From the NCBI RefSeq assembly GCF_033843645.1, contig NZ_JAWXVZ010000003.1, forward strand, positions 124,001-188,000: DNA of 64,000 bases, written 5' to 3'. This document shows, piece after piece, positions 34,978-43,742 of the stretch. This DNA is from Pseudovibrio zosterae. Lineage in GTDB: Bacteria; Pseudomonadota; Alphaproteobacteria; Rhizobiales; Stappiaceae. Positions within the stretch are counted from its first letter, which is position 1, and the number at the start of each line of letters is the position of its first letter. The position numbers and the translations under genes were made by a program. The notes beneath the pieces were generated by a model. It ran no database searches and was not told the origin of the DNA. It worked only from the letters and a program-made list of their open reading frames with translations.

Positions 34978-35829
34978 TCAATGCCCGATGGATCTGTTCA
35001 GTTTGCTCTCAATCACATGATCCAGCTTGCGCTTCACGTCCTCCCGAACCGGCGCGCTGGCGGACAAAATCTCGTCCGATTTCAAGAAGTCCATGACCTG
35101 AAACCGTTCAATGTCTGGACGCACAAGAATGTCAGGATGGCGGACCTGCAGCTTGCCAAGTGTAATGGACTGCATGAGGATCTGCATGGCGCCAAACATG
35201 GACTCGGTGCCCTTTGGCATGGAGCGGTCCTCACGGCGGATTGGCCTGCCCACCACATCCACCGCCACCACCACATCGCAGGTTTCCGGCAAGACGTCGA
35301 ACGGCAACGGGTTCACGACCCCGCCATCAATCAGAACGCGCCCCTCCCAGTCCACCGGTTTGAACACATAAGGAATGGCGATACTGGCAGCTACGGCCCG
35401 CTTGGCAGGCCCGGCGCGAATGATCAACTCGCTGGAGTTGTAATAGTCCGCCGTGATCACGGACATGGGAATGGGGCACTCTTCAAGGCTTTCGGGAAGC
35501 GCACCCTCCGTGAAGATTTCGAGAACCTTCTGGGTGTTGAACTGCATCAGTCCGCTGCCGGAAAACATTTCGGAGATTTTCTTGGGTCGCAGCGCCCAAA
35601 GTTTGGACATGAGCGCGTTGCGCTCGCCAAAAACCCGCTGCACCAGCGCGTAGATATCGTCGCCGGACATGCCGCCCGCATAGCCGGTGCCAATCAGCGC
35701 ACCAATGGAGGTGCCGGACATGGCATGTGGCTTCAGGCCCAGATCATCCAGCGCCTGAAGCACAGGAATGTGTGAGAGACCGCGGGCCCCGCCCCCACCA
35801 AGAGCAACACCAATACGAGGTTGAGACAT
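34978..35829 (-). CDS. Patatin-like phospholipase family protein
   Basis: This is an NTE/RssA-type serine hydrolase of 283 residues. The oxyanion loop GGGGARG is at 11-17, the nucleophile elbow GTSIG gives Ser 41, and DGG at 168-170 completes the Ser/Asp dyad. It likely hydrolyses acyl esters of phospholipids or lysophospholipids in the cytoplasm. ATG 35829 is preferred because GGAAAG lies about 4 nt before it and the family usually starts within a few residues of the GGGGARG loop; ATG 35847 is an alternative. Its stop is 24 bp before the fdhD start, so it may be the first gene of the fdhD unit. Confidence 0.9.
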   Translation of the reverse strand: MSQPRIGVALGGGGARGLSHIPVLQALDDLGLKPHAMSGTSIGALIGTGYAGGMSGDDIYALVQRVFGERNALMSKLWALRPKKISEMFSGSGLMQFNTQKVLEIFTEGALPESLEECPIPMSVITADYYNSSELIIRAGPAKRAVAASIAIPYVFKPVDWEGRVLIDGGVVNPLPFDVLPETCDVVVAVDVVGRPIRREDRSMPKGTESMFGAMQILMQSITLGKLQVRHPDILVRPDIERFQVMDFLKSDEILSASAPVREDVKRKLDHVIESKLNRSIGH

Positions 35830-36013
35830 TCGACTTTCCGCTGCCATCTCGTTGATTTCAAACTATCTCCAGCATAAGCAACGAAACGCCCGCTGCCAAA
35901 CGCATAAATGGTCGAGCAACAGGGTTTGAAACGCAAGGCCTGCGCTGACACTATCGGTCAGAACTCAGTGCTTGGGGTTTTGCGTTCGCAAGTGCTCACG
36001 CGCCTTGCGCTGG

Positions 36014-36054
36014 ATCCCGGATCTGCGTCTCGCTGCGCTCGACTTGTCCGGGAT
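36014..36054. repeat. REP-like palindromic element
   Basis: Arms ATCCCGGA and TCCGGGAT enclose a 25-bp GC-rich loop containing CTCGCTGCGCTCG. The motif resembles dispersed palindromes common in Hyphomicrobiales and Rhodobacterales genomes. It lies 24 bp past the stop of the MDR gene and could also act as a weak terminator. Confidence 0.55.
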
Positions 36055-36077
36055 GACACGGGAGGGGGCTAAGCCGT

Positions 36078-37145
36078 TTACACCTCAATGCCGATTTTGC
36101 CGATATAGCCCTTGGCGAGGAACGCCTTTTGCGCCTCAATCAGGTCTTTCAACGGGTACTTGGCGGCGATGAGTGGCTTGATCTCGCCATTTTCAATATA
36201 GCGCACCAGATCCTCAAAAACCTTGTCCGGCTGCCGGGTGCTCCCCATCAGCGTGAGGTCTTGCAAGTACAATGTCCGTACGTCCAATTCAACGATTGGG
36301 CCCGCAATGGCACCAGACGCCACGTAGCGGCCCCCACTGACCAGCGTGTCGATGAGCTCCGGCCAGCGCGGGCCTGCCACCAGATCGACCACCACGTCGA
36401 ACGCATGTTTTGGGTAAGCGCCATCCCGGTCCAGAACCGCGTCAGCACCAAGAGCTTTCAGGTCTTCCGCCTTTGCCAGTTTGGAGAGCGCGGTGACATG
36501 AGCCCCCCGGCGCTTGGCCAACTGAATGCCAGCAGACCCCACTCCGCCAGAAGCCCCGGTGATCAAAACGCGCTCTGCACCCACATTGGCCTTCTGCATC
36601 ATGCCCTCAGCGGTGGAATAGGCGCAGGGGAAAGACGCCAACTCCAGATCAGAGAGCGCGGAGGAAACCTTCAAGACATCGTGGGAAGGCGCCGTGGCAT
36701 ACTCGGCAAATCCGCCGTCGTATTCAGAGCCAAAAGTGATAAGGGGCACGCCAAGGCGGGCGGCATTGAAGGTCTGCATGGGGCGCACCAGCACACGTTC
36801 GCCAACGCGCGATGCATCGACACTCGCTCCGACCGCAACAATGGTGCCGCAGCAGTCAGCCCCCTGAATGCGGGGAAATTCCAAAGGCTTGCCGGACCAT
36901 CCGCCATCCTCGAAGTCAGACCCGTCAGCGCCAGAGGCGGTGCTCTCCGTGGTGCCGCGAACGGCCTTGGAGTACCAGCCCACGCGGGTGTTGATGTCGG
37001 TGTTGTTGACAGAAGCAGCTCCGACCTTGATGAGCACCTCATCGGCCTTGGGGGTGGGAACCGGCAAATCCTCCCGCCATTCCAACGCCTCAAAGCCGCC
37101 ATGGCCCGTTAACACCATACCCTTCATTGTGCTCGGAACAGTCAC
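36078..37145 (-). CDS. Zinc-type or quinone-type MDR alcohol dehydrogenase family protein
   Basis: This 355-residue medium-chain dehydrogenase/reductase has a GroES-like N-terminal half (about 10-160, with GADCCGTIVAVG) and a nucleotide-binding half with VLITGASGGVGSAGIQLA (about 190-207). NADPH preference is not resolved. Substrate and zinc content are unclear; the quinone-oxidoreductase branch is likely. The start is GTG 37145, behind AAGGAGG with a 5-nt spacer. It is divergent from a TetR-family gene, with two palindromic sites between them, so it is probably repressed by that TetR and induced by a reactive electrophile. Confidence 0.85.
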   Translation of the reverse strand: MTVPSTMKGMVLTGHGGFEALEWREDLPVPTPKADEVLIKVGAASVNNTDINTRVGWYSKAVRGTTESTASGADGSDFEDGGWSGKPLEFPRIQGADCCGTIVAVGASVDASRVGERVLVRPMQTFNAARLGVPLITFGSEYDGGFAEYATAPSHDVLKVSSALSDLELASFPCAYSTAEGMMQKANVGAERVLITGASGGVGSAGIQLAKRRGAHVTALSKLAKAEDLKALGADAVLDRDGAYPKHAFDVVVDLVAGPRWPELIDTLVSGGRYVASGAIAGPIVELDVRTLYLQDLTLMGSTRQPDKVFEDLVRYIENGEIKPLIAAKYPLKDLIEAQKAFLAKGYIGKIGIEV

Positions 37146-37164
37146 AGGAACCTCCTTTGCGTTC

Positions 37165-37209
37165 GTAAAACGATCGTTCTACTTGAAAGGGGTAGAGCAA
37201 TCGTTCTAC
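37165..37209. promoter_or_regulatory. Pair of palindromic operators for the TetR/MDR divergent genes
   Basis: Two 18-bp imperfect palindromes lie at 37165-37182 (GTAAAACGATCGTTCTAC, 8 of 9 base pairs symmetric) and 37192-37209 (GTAGAGCAATCGTTCTAC, 7 of 9). Both share ATCGTTCTAC. Centres are 27 bp apart. The first lies 8 bp upstream of the MDR ribosome-binding site and the second 12 bp upstream of the TetR ATG, so bound repressor would block both directions. Confidence 0.75.
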
Positions 37210-37220
37210 TGTTGTCAACC

Positions 37221-37751
37221 ATGAACGAGACACAGATAAAAATCGCGCGCGGACTGGAGCAGGCCTTCGTGCAACACGGCTTTGCCGAGCCGGGCGTGGA
37301 CGACCTGAAAGCGGCCTCCGGCGTGAGCTTGCGCACGCTCTACAAGTATTTTCCATCCAGAGAAGACATGGTGTTGGGCGCACTGGAGTTTCGCCATCAA
37401 CGCTATCTGGCGCTGCTGACCCAAGACCTGCCAGGCTCGCCTGAAGCGGCGCTCGATCCGCTTATCGATAGAATTGCACAATGGATGTGTGAGGAAGCAA
37501 GAAACGGCTGCCTTTTTCATGGTGCTGTCGCGGCCCATCCAGATAATGTGAAATTGCGACGGCTTCTTGAGACTCACAAACGTGAGGTGACCGGGATCCT
37601 TGCCGAGAAGCTGGACCTGCCAACGTCACATGAAGAAATTGCGGTAATTCACGAGGGGCTCCTGCAAGCATGGGGCCTGCACGGAAAAAGCGCGGCTGCG
37701 GCTGCCAAAAGACTGCTGGCGTTGATGCTCAACGTGAAAGAGGCAGCTTGA
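37221..37751 (+). CDS. TetR/AcrR-family transcriptional regulator
   Basis: This 176-residue repressor has an N-terminal helix-turn-helix (about 10-52: FAEPGVDDLKAASGVSLRTLYKYFPSRE region, with the recognition helix around SLRTLYKYF). A helical ligand-binding domain with several Cys follows (MCEEARNGCLF at about 95-105). The ATG 37221 follows the second palindrome directly and has no clear RBS; TTG 37212 is in frame. It should autoregulate and control the divergent MDR dehydrogenase and perhaps the hydrolase that follows 20 bp downstream. Confidence 0.9.
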   Translation: MNETQIKIARGLEQAFVQHGFAEPGVDDLKAASGVSLRTLYKYFPSREDMVLGALEFRHQRYLALLTQDLPGSPEAALDPLIDRIAQWMCEEARNGCLFHGAVAAHPDNVKLRRLLETHKREVTGILAEKLDLPTSHEEIAVIHEGLLQAWGLHGKSAAAAAKRLLALMLNVKEAA

Positions 37752-37771
37752 ACATAGAACTGGGGATGCGC

Positions 37772-38479
37772 ATGGCGCAGGAAGTCAGCAGCAAGACGGT
37801 GTCAATCACCTCTTGCAGTGAAGCGTGGGAAGTGATGGTGCTGGAGCCGCAAACCCCGAAACGTCTGGTAATCTTCGCTGCCGGGCGCGGCGGTGACCCT
37901 GAACGGCACCGGCCCTTGCTGACAGCGCTGGCGGGCAAGGGCGCTATCGTACTGGCACCGCATTTTGACCTGATGGTGTCGCCTGTACCCAGCGACCATG
38001 ACCTGCGCGAGCGGGCTGAAATCATCCGAGACGCTCTGTCAAAGCTTTGTGACACAAACCTGCCTCTGGTCGGCGTCGGGCACTCCATTGGCACAACCAT
38101 CTTGCTGTTGCTTTCTGGTGCCCATGCCATGCTTTCCTCGGGCGACAAGGTGGTGTTGAGGCGCACGCTGGACTTTGAGCGACTGGTGCTCATGACCCCA
38201 CCAACGGACTTCTTTGGGATACCGGGGGCCTTGGATCAGGTGTCGGTGCCCATCCAGACGTGGGCAGGAACCGAAGATGAAGTGACCAGTGTGGATCAGG
38301 CTGAGCGGATTCGCGACCTTCTGGTTCCGCGGGTGCCGGTGGACCTGCGCATTGTGGAAGGAGCAGGGCACTTTACCTTCATGGATGCGCCGCCGCCATA
38401 TGTGCGCGACAGCTACCCCAATCGCGGCGCTTTCAGCACCCGCCTTGCCAAGGAAGTGGGCGCGTATCTGGGGCTCTGA
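37772..38479 (+). CDS. Alpha/beta hydrolase
   Basis: The 235-residue protein has the alpha/beta-hydrolase nucleophile elbow GHSIGTT at about 102-108, preceded by a VVIFAAGRGG-like oxyanion region near residues 29-37. A distal Asp may lie in TWAGTEDEVTSVDQA, and a His lies in VEGAGHFTFMDA near the C terminus, as expected for the catalytic triad. The start is uncertain: ATG 37766 and 37772 are both in frame, with GGGG just before. It follows the TetR gene by 20 bp and may share its regulation. The substrate is unknown. Confidence 0.8.
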   Translation: MAQEVSSKTVSITSCSEAWEVMVLEPQTPKRLVIFAAGRGGDPERHRPLLTALAGKGAIVLAPHFDLMVSPVPSDHDLRERAEIIRDALSKLCDTNLPLVGVGHSIGTTILLLLSGAHAMLSSGDKVVLRRTLDFERLVLMTPPTDFFGIPGALDQVSVPIQTWAGTEDEVTSVDQAERIRDLLVPRVPVDLRIVEGAGHFTFMDAPPPYVRDSYPNRGAFSTRLAKEVGAYLGL

Positions 38480-38486
38480 TGCAAAT

Positions 38487-38509
38487 CAGCCCCGCTTTTG
38501 GCGGGGCTG
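38487..38509. terminator. Bidirectional hairpin between the hydrolase and purD
   Basis: Perfect 9-bp arms CAGCCCCGC / GCGGGGCTG enclose a 5-nt loop between the convergent stop codons at 38479 and 38539. Tails are only weakly T-rich (ATTTGC on the minus strand). Confidence 0.6.
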
Positions 38510-38538
38510 AAAGGAATTTCTTCAGGTCTTGAAAAGCC

Positions 38539-39819
38539 TTAGCTTTGCTGCTCGCGTTCAATGGCGCGCCAGCCAATGTCGGTGCGGTTAAAGCCCTCTG
38601 GCCACTTGATCTTGTCAATAGCGGCATAGGCCTTTGCCTGAGCCTCGGACACGGTCTTGCCACGGGCGGTGATGTTCAGAACCCGGCCACCTGAGGCCGT
38701 GATGGCACCATTGATGAGCTTGGTGCCAGCGTGAAAGATTTCTACATCCGGATCGCTAGACGCTTCTTCAAGCCCTTCAATCACGCTGCCGCGCTCATAG
38801 CTGCCCGGATAGCCCTTGGCTGCCATGACAACGGTAATGGCAGGCTCGTCGGTCCAGTTGGTTTCCAGATCGTCCAGAATGCCTTCCGAACAGGCGAGAA
38901 GAAGGGGCAGAACATCGCCCTTGAGACGCATCATCAGAACCTGACACTCAGGGTCGCCAAAGCGCACGTTGTACTCAATGAGCTTCGGTCCGTCCTTTGT
39001 GATCATGAGCCCGGCGTAGAGCACGCCCTTGAACGGGCACCCTTGCGCCTTCATGTCGGCAATGGTTGGCTTGATGATCTCGCGCATGACGCGCTCAACC
39101 ATCTCTTCGGTCATGACGGGTGCTGGTGAATAGGCCCCCATGCCGCCCGTGTTCGGGCCTTCGTCATTGTCGAAGGCGCGCTTGTGGTCCTGTGCGGTGG
39201 GAAGCGGAAGGGCGTTGTCTCCATCAGAAAGCACGAAGAAGCTGGCTTCTTCTCCTTCAAGGAACTCCTCGATCACCACTTCCGCGCCTGCTTCGCCAAA
39301 GGTGCCGTCAAAGCACTCGTCGATGGCAGCAAGCGCTGTGGCTTCATCCATGGCAATGGTGACGCCCTTGCCGGCAGCAAGGCCATCTGCCTTGATGACG
39401 ATTGGCGCACCTTGTTTGACCACGTATGCCTTGGCCTCATCGGCTTTCACAAAGCGACCATAGGCGGCAGTGGGAACGCCGGCGCGCATGCACATTTCCT
39501 TGGTGAAGGCTTTTGAACCTTCAAGGCGGGCAGCGGCCTTGGATGGACCAAACGTGCGGATGTTGTTTGCTTCCAGCGTGTCTGCGATGCCGTCAACCAG
39601 GGGCACTTCCGGGCCGACCACGACAAAAGTGATGCCATGTTCTTCGCAGAACTCCACCACCGCCTTGTGGTCTGTTACGTCCAGCGTCACGTTCTCAGCG
39701 ATCTCGGTGGTCCCTGCGTTACCCGGCGCAAGATAGAGCTTGTTGAGAACAGGAGACTTGGAAAGCGCCCAAGCCAGAGCGTGTTCACGGCCGCCAGAGC
39801 CGATGAGAAGGACGTTCAT
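38539..39819 (-). CDS. purD: Phosphoribosylamine-glycine ligase
   Basis: PurD joins phosphoribosylamine and glycine with ATP to form GAR, the second step of purine synthesis. The 426-residue protein starts MNVLLIGSGGREHALAWAL, has an ATP-grasp core including GLAAGKGV (about 150-157) and the conserved block PNTGGMGAYSPAP (about 238-250). IEYNVRFGDPECQ near 285-297 carries the metal-binding Glu and Asn. ATG 39819 gives the usual family N terminus; an upstream extension to 40113 does not match. It is divergent from a small unknown gene. Confidence 0.97.
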   Translation of the reverse strand: MNVLLIGSGGREHALAWALSKSPVLNKLYLAPGNAGTTEIAENVTLDVTDHKAVVEFCEEHGITFVVVGPEVPLVDGIADTLEANNIRTFGPSKAAARLEGSKAFTKEMCMRAGVPTAAYGRFVKADEAKAYVVKQGAPIVIKADGLAAGKGVTIAMDEATALAAIDECFDGTFGEAGAEVVIEEFLEGEEASFFVLSDGDNALPLPTAQDHKRAFDNDEGPNTGGMGAYSPAPVMTEEMVERVMREIIKPTIADMKAQGCPFKGVLYAGLMITKDGPKLIEYNVRFGDPECQVLMMRLKGDVLPLLLACSEGILDDLETNWTDEPAITVVMAAKGYPGSYERGSVIEGLEEASSDPDVEIFHAGTKLINGAITASGGRVLNITARGKTVSEAQAKAYAAIDKIKWPEGFNRTDIGWRAIEREQQS

Positions 39820-39940
39820 GGTGGTGTAACCCTGAATTTTGAGTGTGGGACAGGTGGTGTCCCGATCCGTCTTTTTATGCAGGAGCCTGTAGCAGGTTTG
39901 CTGCGGCTCGTAAACGCGACAACCCGAAGGATCTTGTAGA

Positions 39941-40423
39941 ATGCCGCTCTCTCCGTTCGAGGCGCACAGCGTATCGCCCTTCAACCAGCAACAGTTCCTC
40001 GCTTTTGTTCGTGAACAGGCAGCACTGGGCCGCATTGATATGGACGAGGAACAGATTGCCACCCTTAGGGTTCTGCTGGTGGACGCCTCAGAAGGGCAGG
40101 CGTGGCTGCTCACCCGCGATGGGGTGGCTTGTGGCTTTGCGGTCTGCGGATTCTTGTTGTCGGTGGCGGTTCAGGGCCGGATCGCCGTCTTCGATTATCT
40201 GGAGGTAACAGCGCGAGAGGAAGCGTTGCTGGCCTGGGCCACCCTGTTGGCGCAGATTGAGGACGATCTGCAAACGCTGGACATTCACCAGATGGTTTTG
40301 GAAGTGCGCAGCGGTGAGGCAGACAAGCATCAGGTCATGGATCAGCGCGACTATTCCCCTTCCGAACCATTGGTGATGCGCAAGCCGCTGAGGGGCAACC
40401 GCGACTTCAAGGTACGCCTTTGA
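39941..40423 (+). CDS. Hypothetical protein, possibly GNAT-like
   Basis: This 160-residue protein is divergent from purD, with a start behind AAGGA (about 10 nt). It begins SPFEAHSVSPFNQQQFLAF and has an acidic middle followed by RIAVFDYLEVTAREEALLAWATLLAQ, an arrangement weakly like the central strand and helix of GNAT acetyltransferases. No acetyl-CoA loop (R/Q-x-x-G-x-G/A) is visible, so acetyltransferase activity is doubtful. No signal peptide or membrane helix is present. It ends 146 bp before ubiA. Confidence 0.6.
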   Translation: MPLSPFEAHSVSPFNQQQFLAFVREQAALGRIDMDEEQIATLRVLLVDASEGQAWLLTRDGVACGFAVCGFLLSVAVQGRIAVFDYLEVTAREEALLAWATLLAQIEDDLQTLDIHQMVLEVRSGEADKHQVMDQRDYSPSEPLVMRKPLRGNRDFKVRL

Positions 40424-40569
40424 AGCGATCCCGAAGCGCGGGGCGCTCTGCGATAAACACGGGGCATTGTTGAAAACACCCACAAGCCCCGCTTGACGGC
40501 AGCGGTCTGGGGCACGAAAACGTGTGCCAGATGCGATTTTGCTTTACGGACCAGCGCGGGGACCTTGGG

Positions 40570-41511
40570 ATGTTCAACATCTTTGGCACGAAAGACACCG
40601 GACCAGTGGCAGATGCGGTGAAACGCCATTGGGTGGACACCACGCTGCCAGCGTATTTGCGTCCCTATGCGCGCCTTGCCCGCTGGGAGCGCCCAATCGG
40701 CTGGTGGTTACTGCTCTGGCCATGCCTGTGGTCCTTGTCCATGGCAACGGTGGCATCTGGCCAGACCATGCCGAACTTCTGGTACATCTTCCTGTTCTGG
40801 GCGGGCGCAGTGGCCATGCGTGGGGCGGGCTGTACCTATAACGATCTGGTGGACCGGGACATTGACGACAAGGTTGAACGCACCCGTTCCCGTCCCATCC
40901 CCGCCGGTCAGGTCACGCCCAAGCAAGCCCTCCTGTTTCTGGTGCTTCAGGCGCTGGTAGGGTTGGTGGTTCTGCTTCAGTTCAACACCTTCACCATTGT
41001 CTTGGGTGCAAGCTCCCTGCTGGTCGTGGCGCTATATCCGTTCATGAAGCGCGTGACCGACTGGCCACAGTTGTTCCTGGGCCTTGCGTTCTCATGGGGG
41101 GCGTTGGTCGGGTGGTCTGCCACAATGGGCTCGTTGAGTGCCGCGCCGTTCCTTGTGTATGCAGGTGGCATTTTATGGACCATCGGGTATGACACCATCT
41201 ACGCCCATCAGGACAAGGAGGACGACGCACTGGTTGGTGTGCGCTCCACTGCGCGGCTGTTTGGTGAAAAGACCAAGCTCGCGCTCGTGCTGCTGTATGG
41301 CGGGGCAACGGTGCTGTTCGCCCTTGCGTTTTACATCGCTGGCATGGGCTGGATCAGCTACGTTGGCCTTCTGGCAGGTGCGGCGCATCTGGGCTGGCAG
41401 ATGAACGCGCTTGACATCGACAACCCCGATGAGTGCCTGCGCCTGTTCAAGTCCAACACCCAATATGGCTGGCTGCTGTTTATCGGTCTTTTGCTTGATC
41501 TCTGGATCTAG
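40570..41511 (+). CDS. ubiA: 4-hydroxybenzoate octaprenyltransferase
   Basis: This 313-residue inner-membrane prenyltransferase attaches the polyprenyl tail to 4-hydroxybenzoate in ubiquinone synthesis. There are about eight hydrophobic helices. The first Asp-rich motif NDLVDRDIDD starts at Asn 91 (with Asp 92, Asp 95 and Asp 97) and is followed by RTRSRPIPAG; the second motif is YDTIYAHQDKEDD. ATG 40570 follows GGGGACCTTGGG and gives the family N terminus. Its last 4 bp overlap the convergent DUF6101-like gene. Confidence 0.95.
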   Translation: MFNIFGTKDTGPVADAVKRHWVDTTLPAYLRPYARLARWERPIGWWLLLWPCLWSLSMATVASGQTMPNFWYIFLFWAGAVAMRGAGCTYNDLVDRDIDDKVERTRSRPIPAGQVTPKQALLFLVLQALVGLVVLLQFNTFTIVLGASSLLVVALYPFMKRVTDWPQLFLGLAFSWGALVGWSATMGSLSAAPFLVYAGGILWTIGYDTIYAHQDKEDDALVGVRSTARLFGEKTKLALVLLYGGATVLFALAFYIAGMGWISYVGLLAGAAHLGWQMNALDIDNPDECLRLFKSNTQYGWLLFIGLLLDLWI

Positions 41512-42107
41512 GAGAGCTCCAGCGGTGCCACCTGAAAGTTGCTGACGTGCTTCATGCGGGTGAGGTCACCCGGCTGGCGGCCCACAAGAAACCGCGGACG
41601 GTTCTTGGTGTGTCCGCGGGTCTTGCGGCGCGGCAAAGGATTGCGCCGATAAAGGCTCTGAGGGGCATTGGCCACCTTGCTCAGACCCGTGTCTTCATCC
41701 ACCAGCAGCAAGGGCAGGGCCAGCGCCTTGGCCCAAAGCTGCCATTCGGCCACGATATCTGCTAGGTCATTGGCTTCGAACAGAGGAACGCGCAGACCCG
41801 GACGGGGGTGGCGCAACTCCAGAACCATGCGCGGGCGGCCCGCCAGCTGCGCTTCATCAGACCGCAGCACAACGGCCACCCCGTCAAAGGCGGTGGTGGG
41901 GTAGGACCGGCGCACAAGAACCGACCCAATAAATTCGGTGATTTCGACTTGCTCTCGGCTAATGGTAACACCAACTGTAGCGCTGACACGGATGCAGCTC
42001 TCGATCGGTTCTACCGTTGCCGTAAATGAGATTGGAAGCTGGCCAGGATTTGCAATTGAAACAAACCCTGGCGCTGATGCTTCCATCGAATGATGGTGAC
42101 GCCCCAC
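41508..42107 (-). CDS. DUF6101-like conserved protein
   Basis: The 199-residue protein starts at GTG 42107, with AGGG about 8 nt before. It is soluble, with alternating strands up to about residue 125 and a basic, Arg-rich C-terminal part (RRNPLPRRKTRGHTKNRPR near 150-170). It resembles the Hyphomicrobiales-restricted DUF6101 family; I am only moderately sure. No catalytic motif is visible. It converges on ubiA with a 4-bp overlap. Confidence 0.6.
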   Translation of the reverse strand: MGRHHHSMEASAPGFVSIANPGQLPISFTATVEPIESCIRVSATVGVTISREQVEITEFIGSVLVRRSYPTTAFDGVAVVLRSDEAQLAGRPRMVLELRHPRPGLRVPLFEANDLADIVAEWQLWAKALALPLLLVDEDTGLSKVANAPQSLYRRNPLPRRKTRGHTKNRPRFLVGRQPGDLTRMKHVSNFQVAPLELS

Positions 42108-42398
42108 GACACTGCCCTGTTTGATTTGCCCGTCTGTTTATTCTTAGTGCGGGCTGGTTATGGAGTTCAGTTTACGGGGGCTTGTTAGGCATCTGCTTAA
42201 GAAACACGGTTAAATTTCCGTGTCTTTGAAGAGGGTTAGCAAATGGTGACCGAAGTGAGACGAACAGGGACGGGCATGTGCGCATCCCCAGTCTGTTGAC
42301 GCTGTCGTCAAGCGGGGCGGAAATATTCGCGCTTCAAACTTGCCCGCTTGGAAAATGCAGCCTAAACACCAATGACGAGTGATGGAGGCCGATGACTG

Positions 42399-43742
42399 AT
42401 GACTGACGTAAAAGCCAAAACGCAACTGGAAGAGCACGCCCTGCAACTTGTGGAAGCTGCCATGAAAGCAGGAGCAGATGCTGCCGACGCCGTGGCTGTG
42501 ACCGGCTCCTCCCTCGGTGTTCAGGTGCGGGAAGGCAAGGTGGAATCTACCGACCGTGCGGAAGGCGAAGACTTCACGCTGCGCGTCTTCATTGGAAAGC
42601 AGGTTGCCAGCGTCTCCAGCAATGGCATCGCAGACCCTAAAGGACTGGCGGAACGCGCCGTGGCAATGGCCAAGGTGGTGCCTGAAGACCCCTACACCAG
42701 TCTGGCTGATGCAGACCGGCTGCTCAAAGACATCCCTCAGCTTGATTTGAAAGACCCGCGCGAAGTCACAGCGCAGGAGTTGACCGAACTGGCGCTTGAA
42801 GCCGAAGCCGCTGGCCTTGCCGTCGATGGCGTGACCAAGTCTGGCGGAGCGGGCGCTGGCTGGGGCACCTCTGGCCTTGTGCTGGCCACCAGCCATGGTT
42901 TCCTCGGCGCTTATGAACGCTCTCGCACCAGCTTTTCCATGACCGCAGTGGCGGGGGATGGCACGGCGATGGAGCGCGACTACGAGTTCGATTCCCGCAC
43001 CTACTGGGATGAGCTTACCGACCCGAAAGACGTGGGCAAAATTGCGGGAGAGCGGGCGGTTCGTCGCCTGAACCCAAGAAAGATAAACACCACCCAAGTG
43101 CCCGTTATCTATGAGCCGCGCACGGCGCGCTCCCTGCTGGGACACTTTGCCGGTGCCATCAACGGTGCAAGCATTGCCCGTGGCACAAGCTTCTTGAAAG
43201 ACCGCATGGGTGAGCAGGTGTTTGGCACAACCATCAAGATCACCGATGATCCGCACAAGCCGCGTGGCGGGGCAACCATGCCCTTTGATGCGGAAGGAAC
43301 GGGCGCTCAGAAGCTGGAGCTGATCATTGACGGTGTGTTGCAGACGTGGTTGCTGGATGGAGCCGCCGCAAAGGAACTGGGACTGACGCCCAACGGCCGC
43401 GCACGCCGTTCCGGCTCCACCACATCGCCGGGTGCGACCAACCTGACGCTTGCTCCCGGGACCAAGACACCTGAAGACATGATGAAAGAGATCGGTACGG
43501 GCCTTCTTGTCACAGACCTGATTGGTCATGGTGCTAATGGCATTACCGGTGATTACTCACGCGGCGCCTCCGGGTTCTGGTTTGAAAACGGTGAGCTGCT
43601 CTATCCGGTGAGCGAAATCACCATTGCAGGAAACATGAAGGACATGTTCCTGAACCTGACACCTGCCAGCGATCTGGATGATCGCTACGCCGTTGCAACC
43701 CCCTCCGTAGCCATTGAAGGACTGACGATTGCAGGAAGCTGA
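42399..43742 (+). CDS. pmbA: PmbA/TldE-family metalloprotease subunit
   Basis: PmbA (TldE) forms a heterodimer with TldD that degrades or trims unfolded peptides and helps mature microcin-type and PQQ-like precursors. The 447-residue protein aligns with the PmbA branch: no HExxxH zinc motif, and conserved blocks VQVREGKVES (about 45-54), LLDGAAAKELG and a C-terminal GANGITGDYSRGASGFWFENG. GGAGG lies about 10 nt before ATG 42399. It overlaps cysQ by 14 bp. tldD lies about 9 kb downstream, on the other strand. Confidence 0.93.
   Translation: MTDVKAKTQLEEHALQLVEAAMKAGADAADAVAVTGSSLGVQVREGKVESTDRAEGEDFTLRVFIGKQVASVSSNGIADPKGLAERAVAMAKVVPEDPYTSLADADRLLKDIPQLDLKDPREVTAQELTELALEAEAAGLAVDGVTKSGGAGAGWGTSGLVLATSHGFLGAYERSRTSFSMTAVAGDGTAMERDYEFDSRTYWDELTDPKDVGKIAGERAVRRLNPRKINTTQVPVIYEPRTARSLLGHFAGAINGASIARGTSFLKDRMGEQVFGTTIKITDDPHKPRGGATMPFDAEGTGAQKLELIIDGVLQTWLLDGAAAKELGLTPNGRARRSGSTTSPGATNLTLAPGTKTPEDMMKEIGTGLLVTDLIGHGANGITGDYSRGASGFWFENGELLYPVSEITIAGNMKDMFLNLTPASDLDDRYAVATPSVAIEGLTIAGS

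Noticed and set aside
34183..35775. 530-codon plus-strand frame opposite fdhD and the patatin gene
   Set aside because: It crosses two certain genes on the other strand and has no motif.
42210..43529. 439-codon minus-strand frame opposite pmbA
   Set aside because: Antisense shadow; pmbA has recognisable family blocks and a good RBS.
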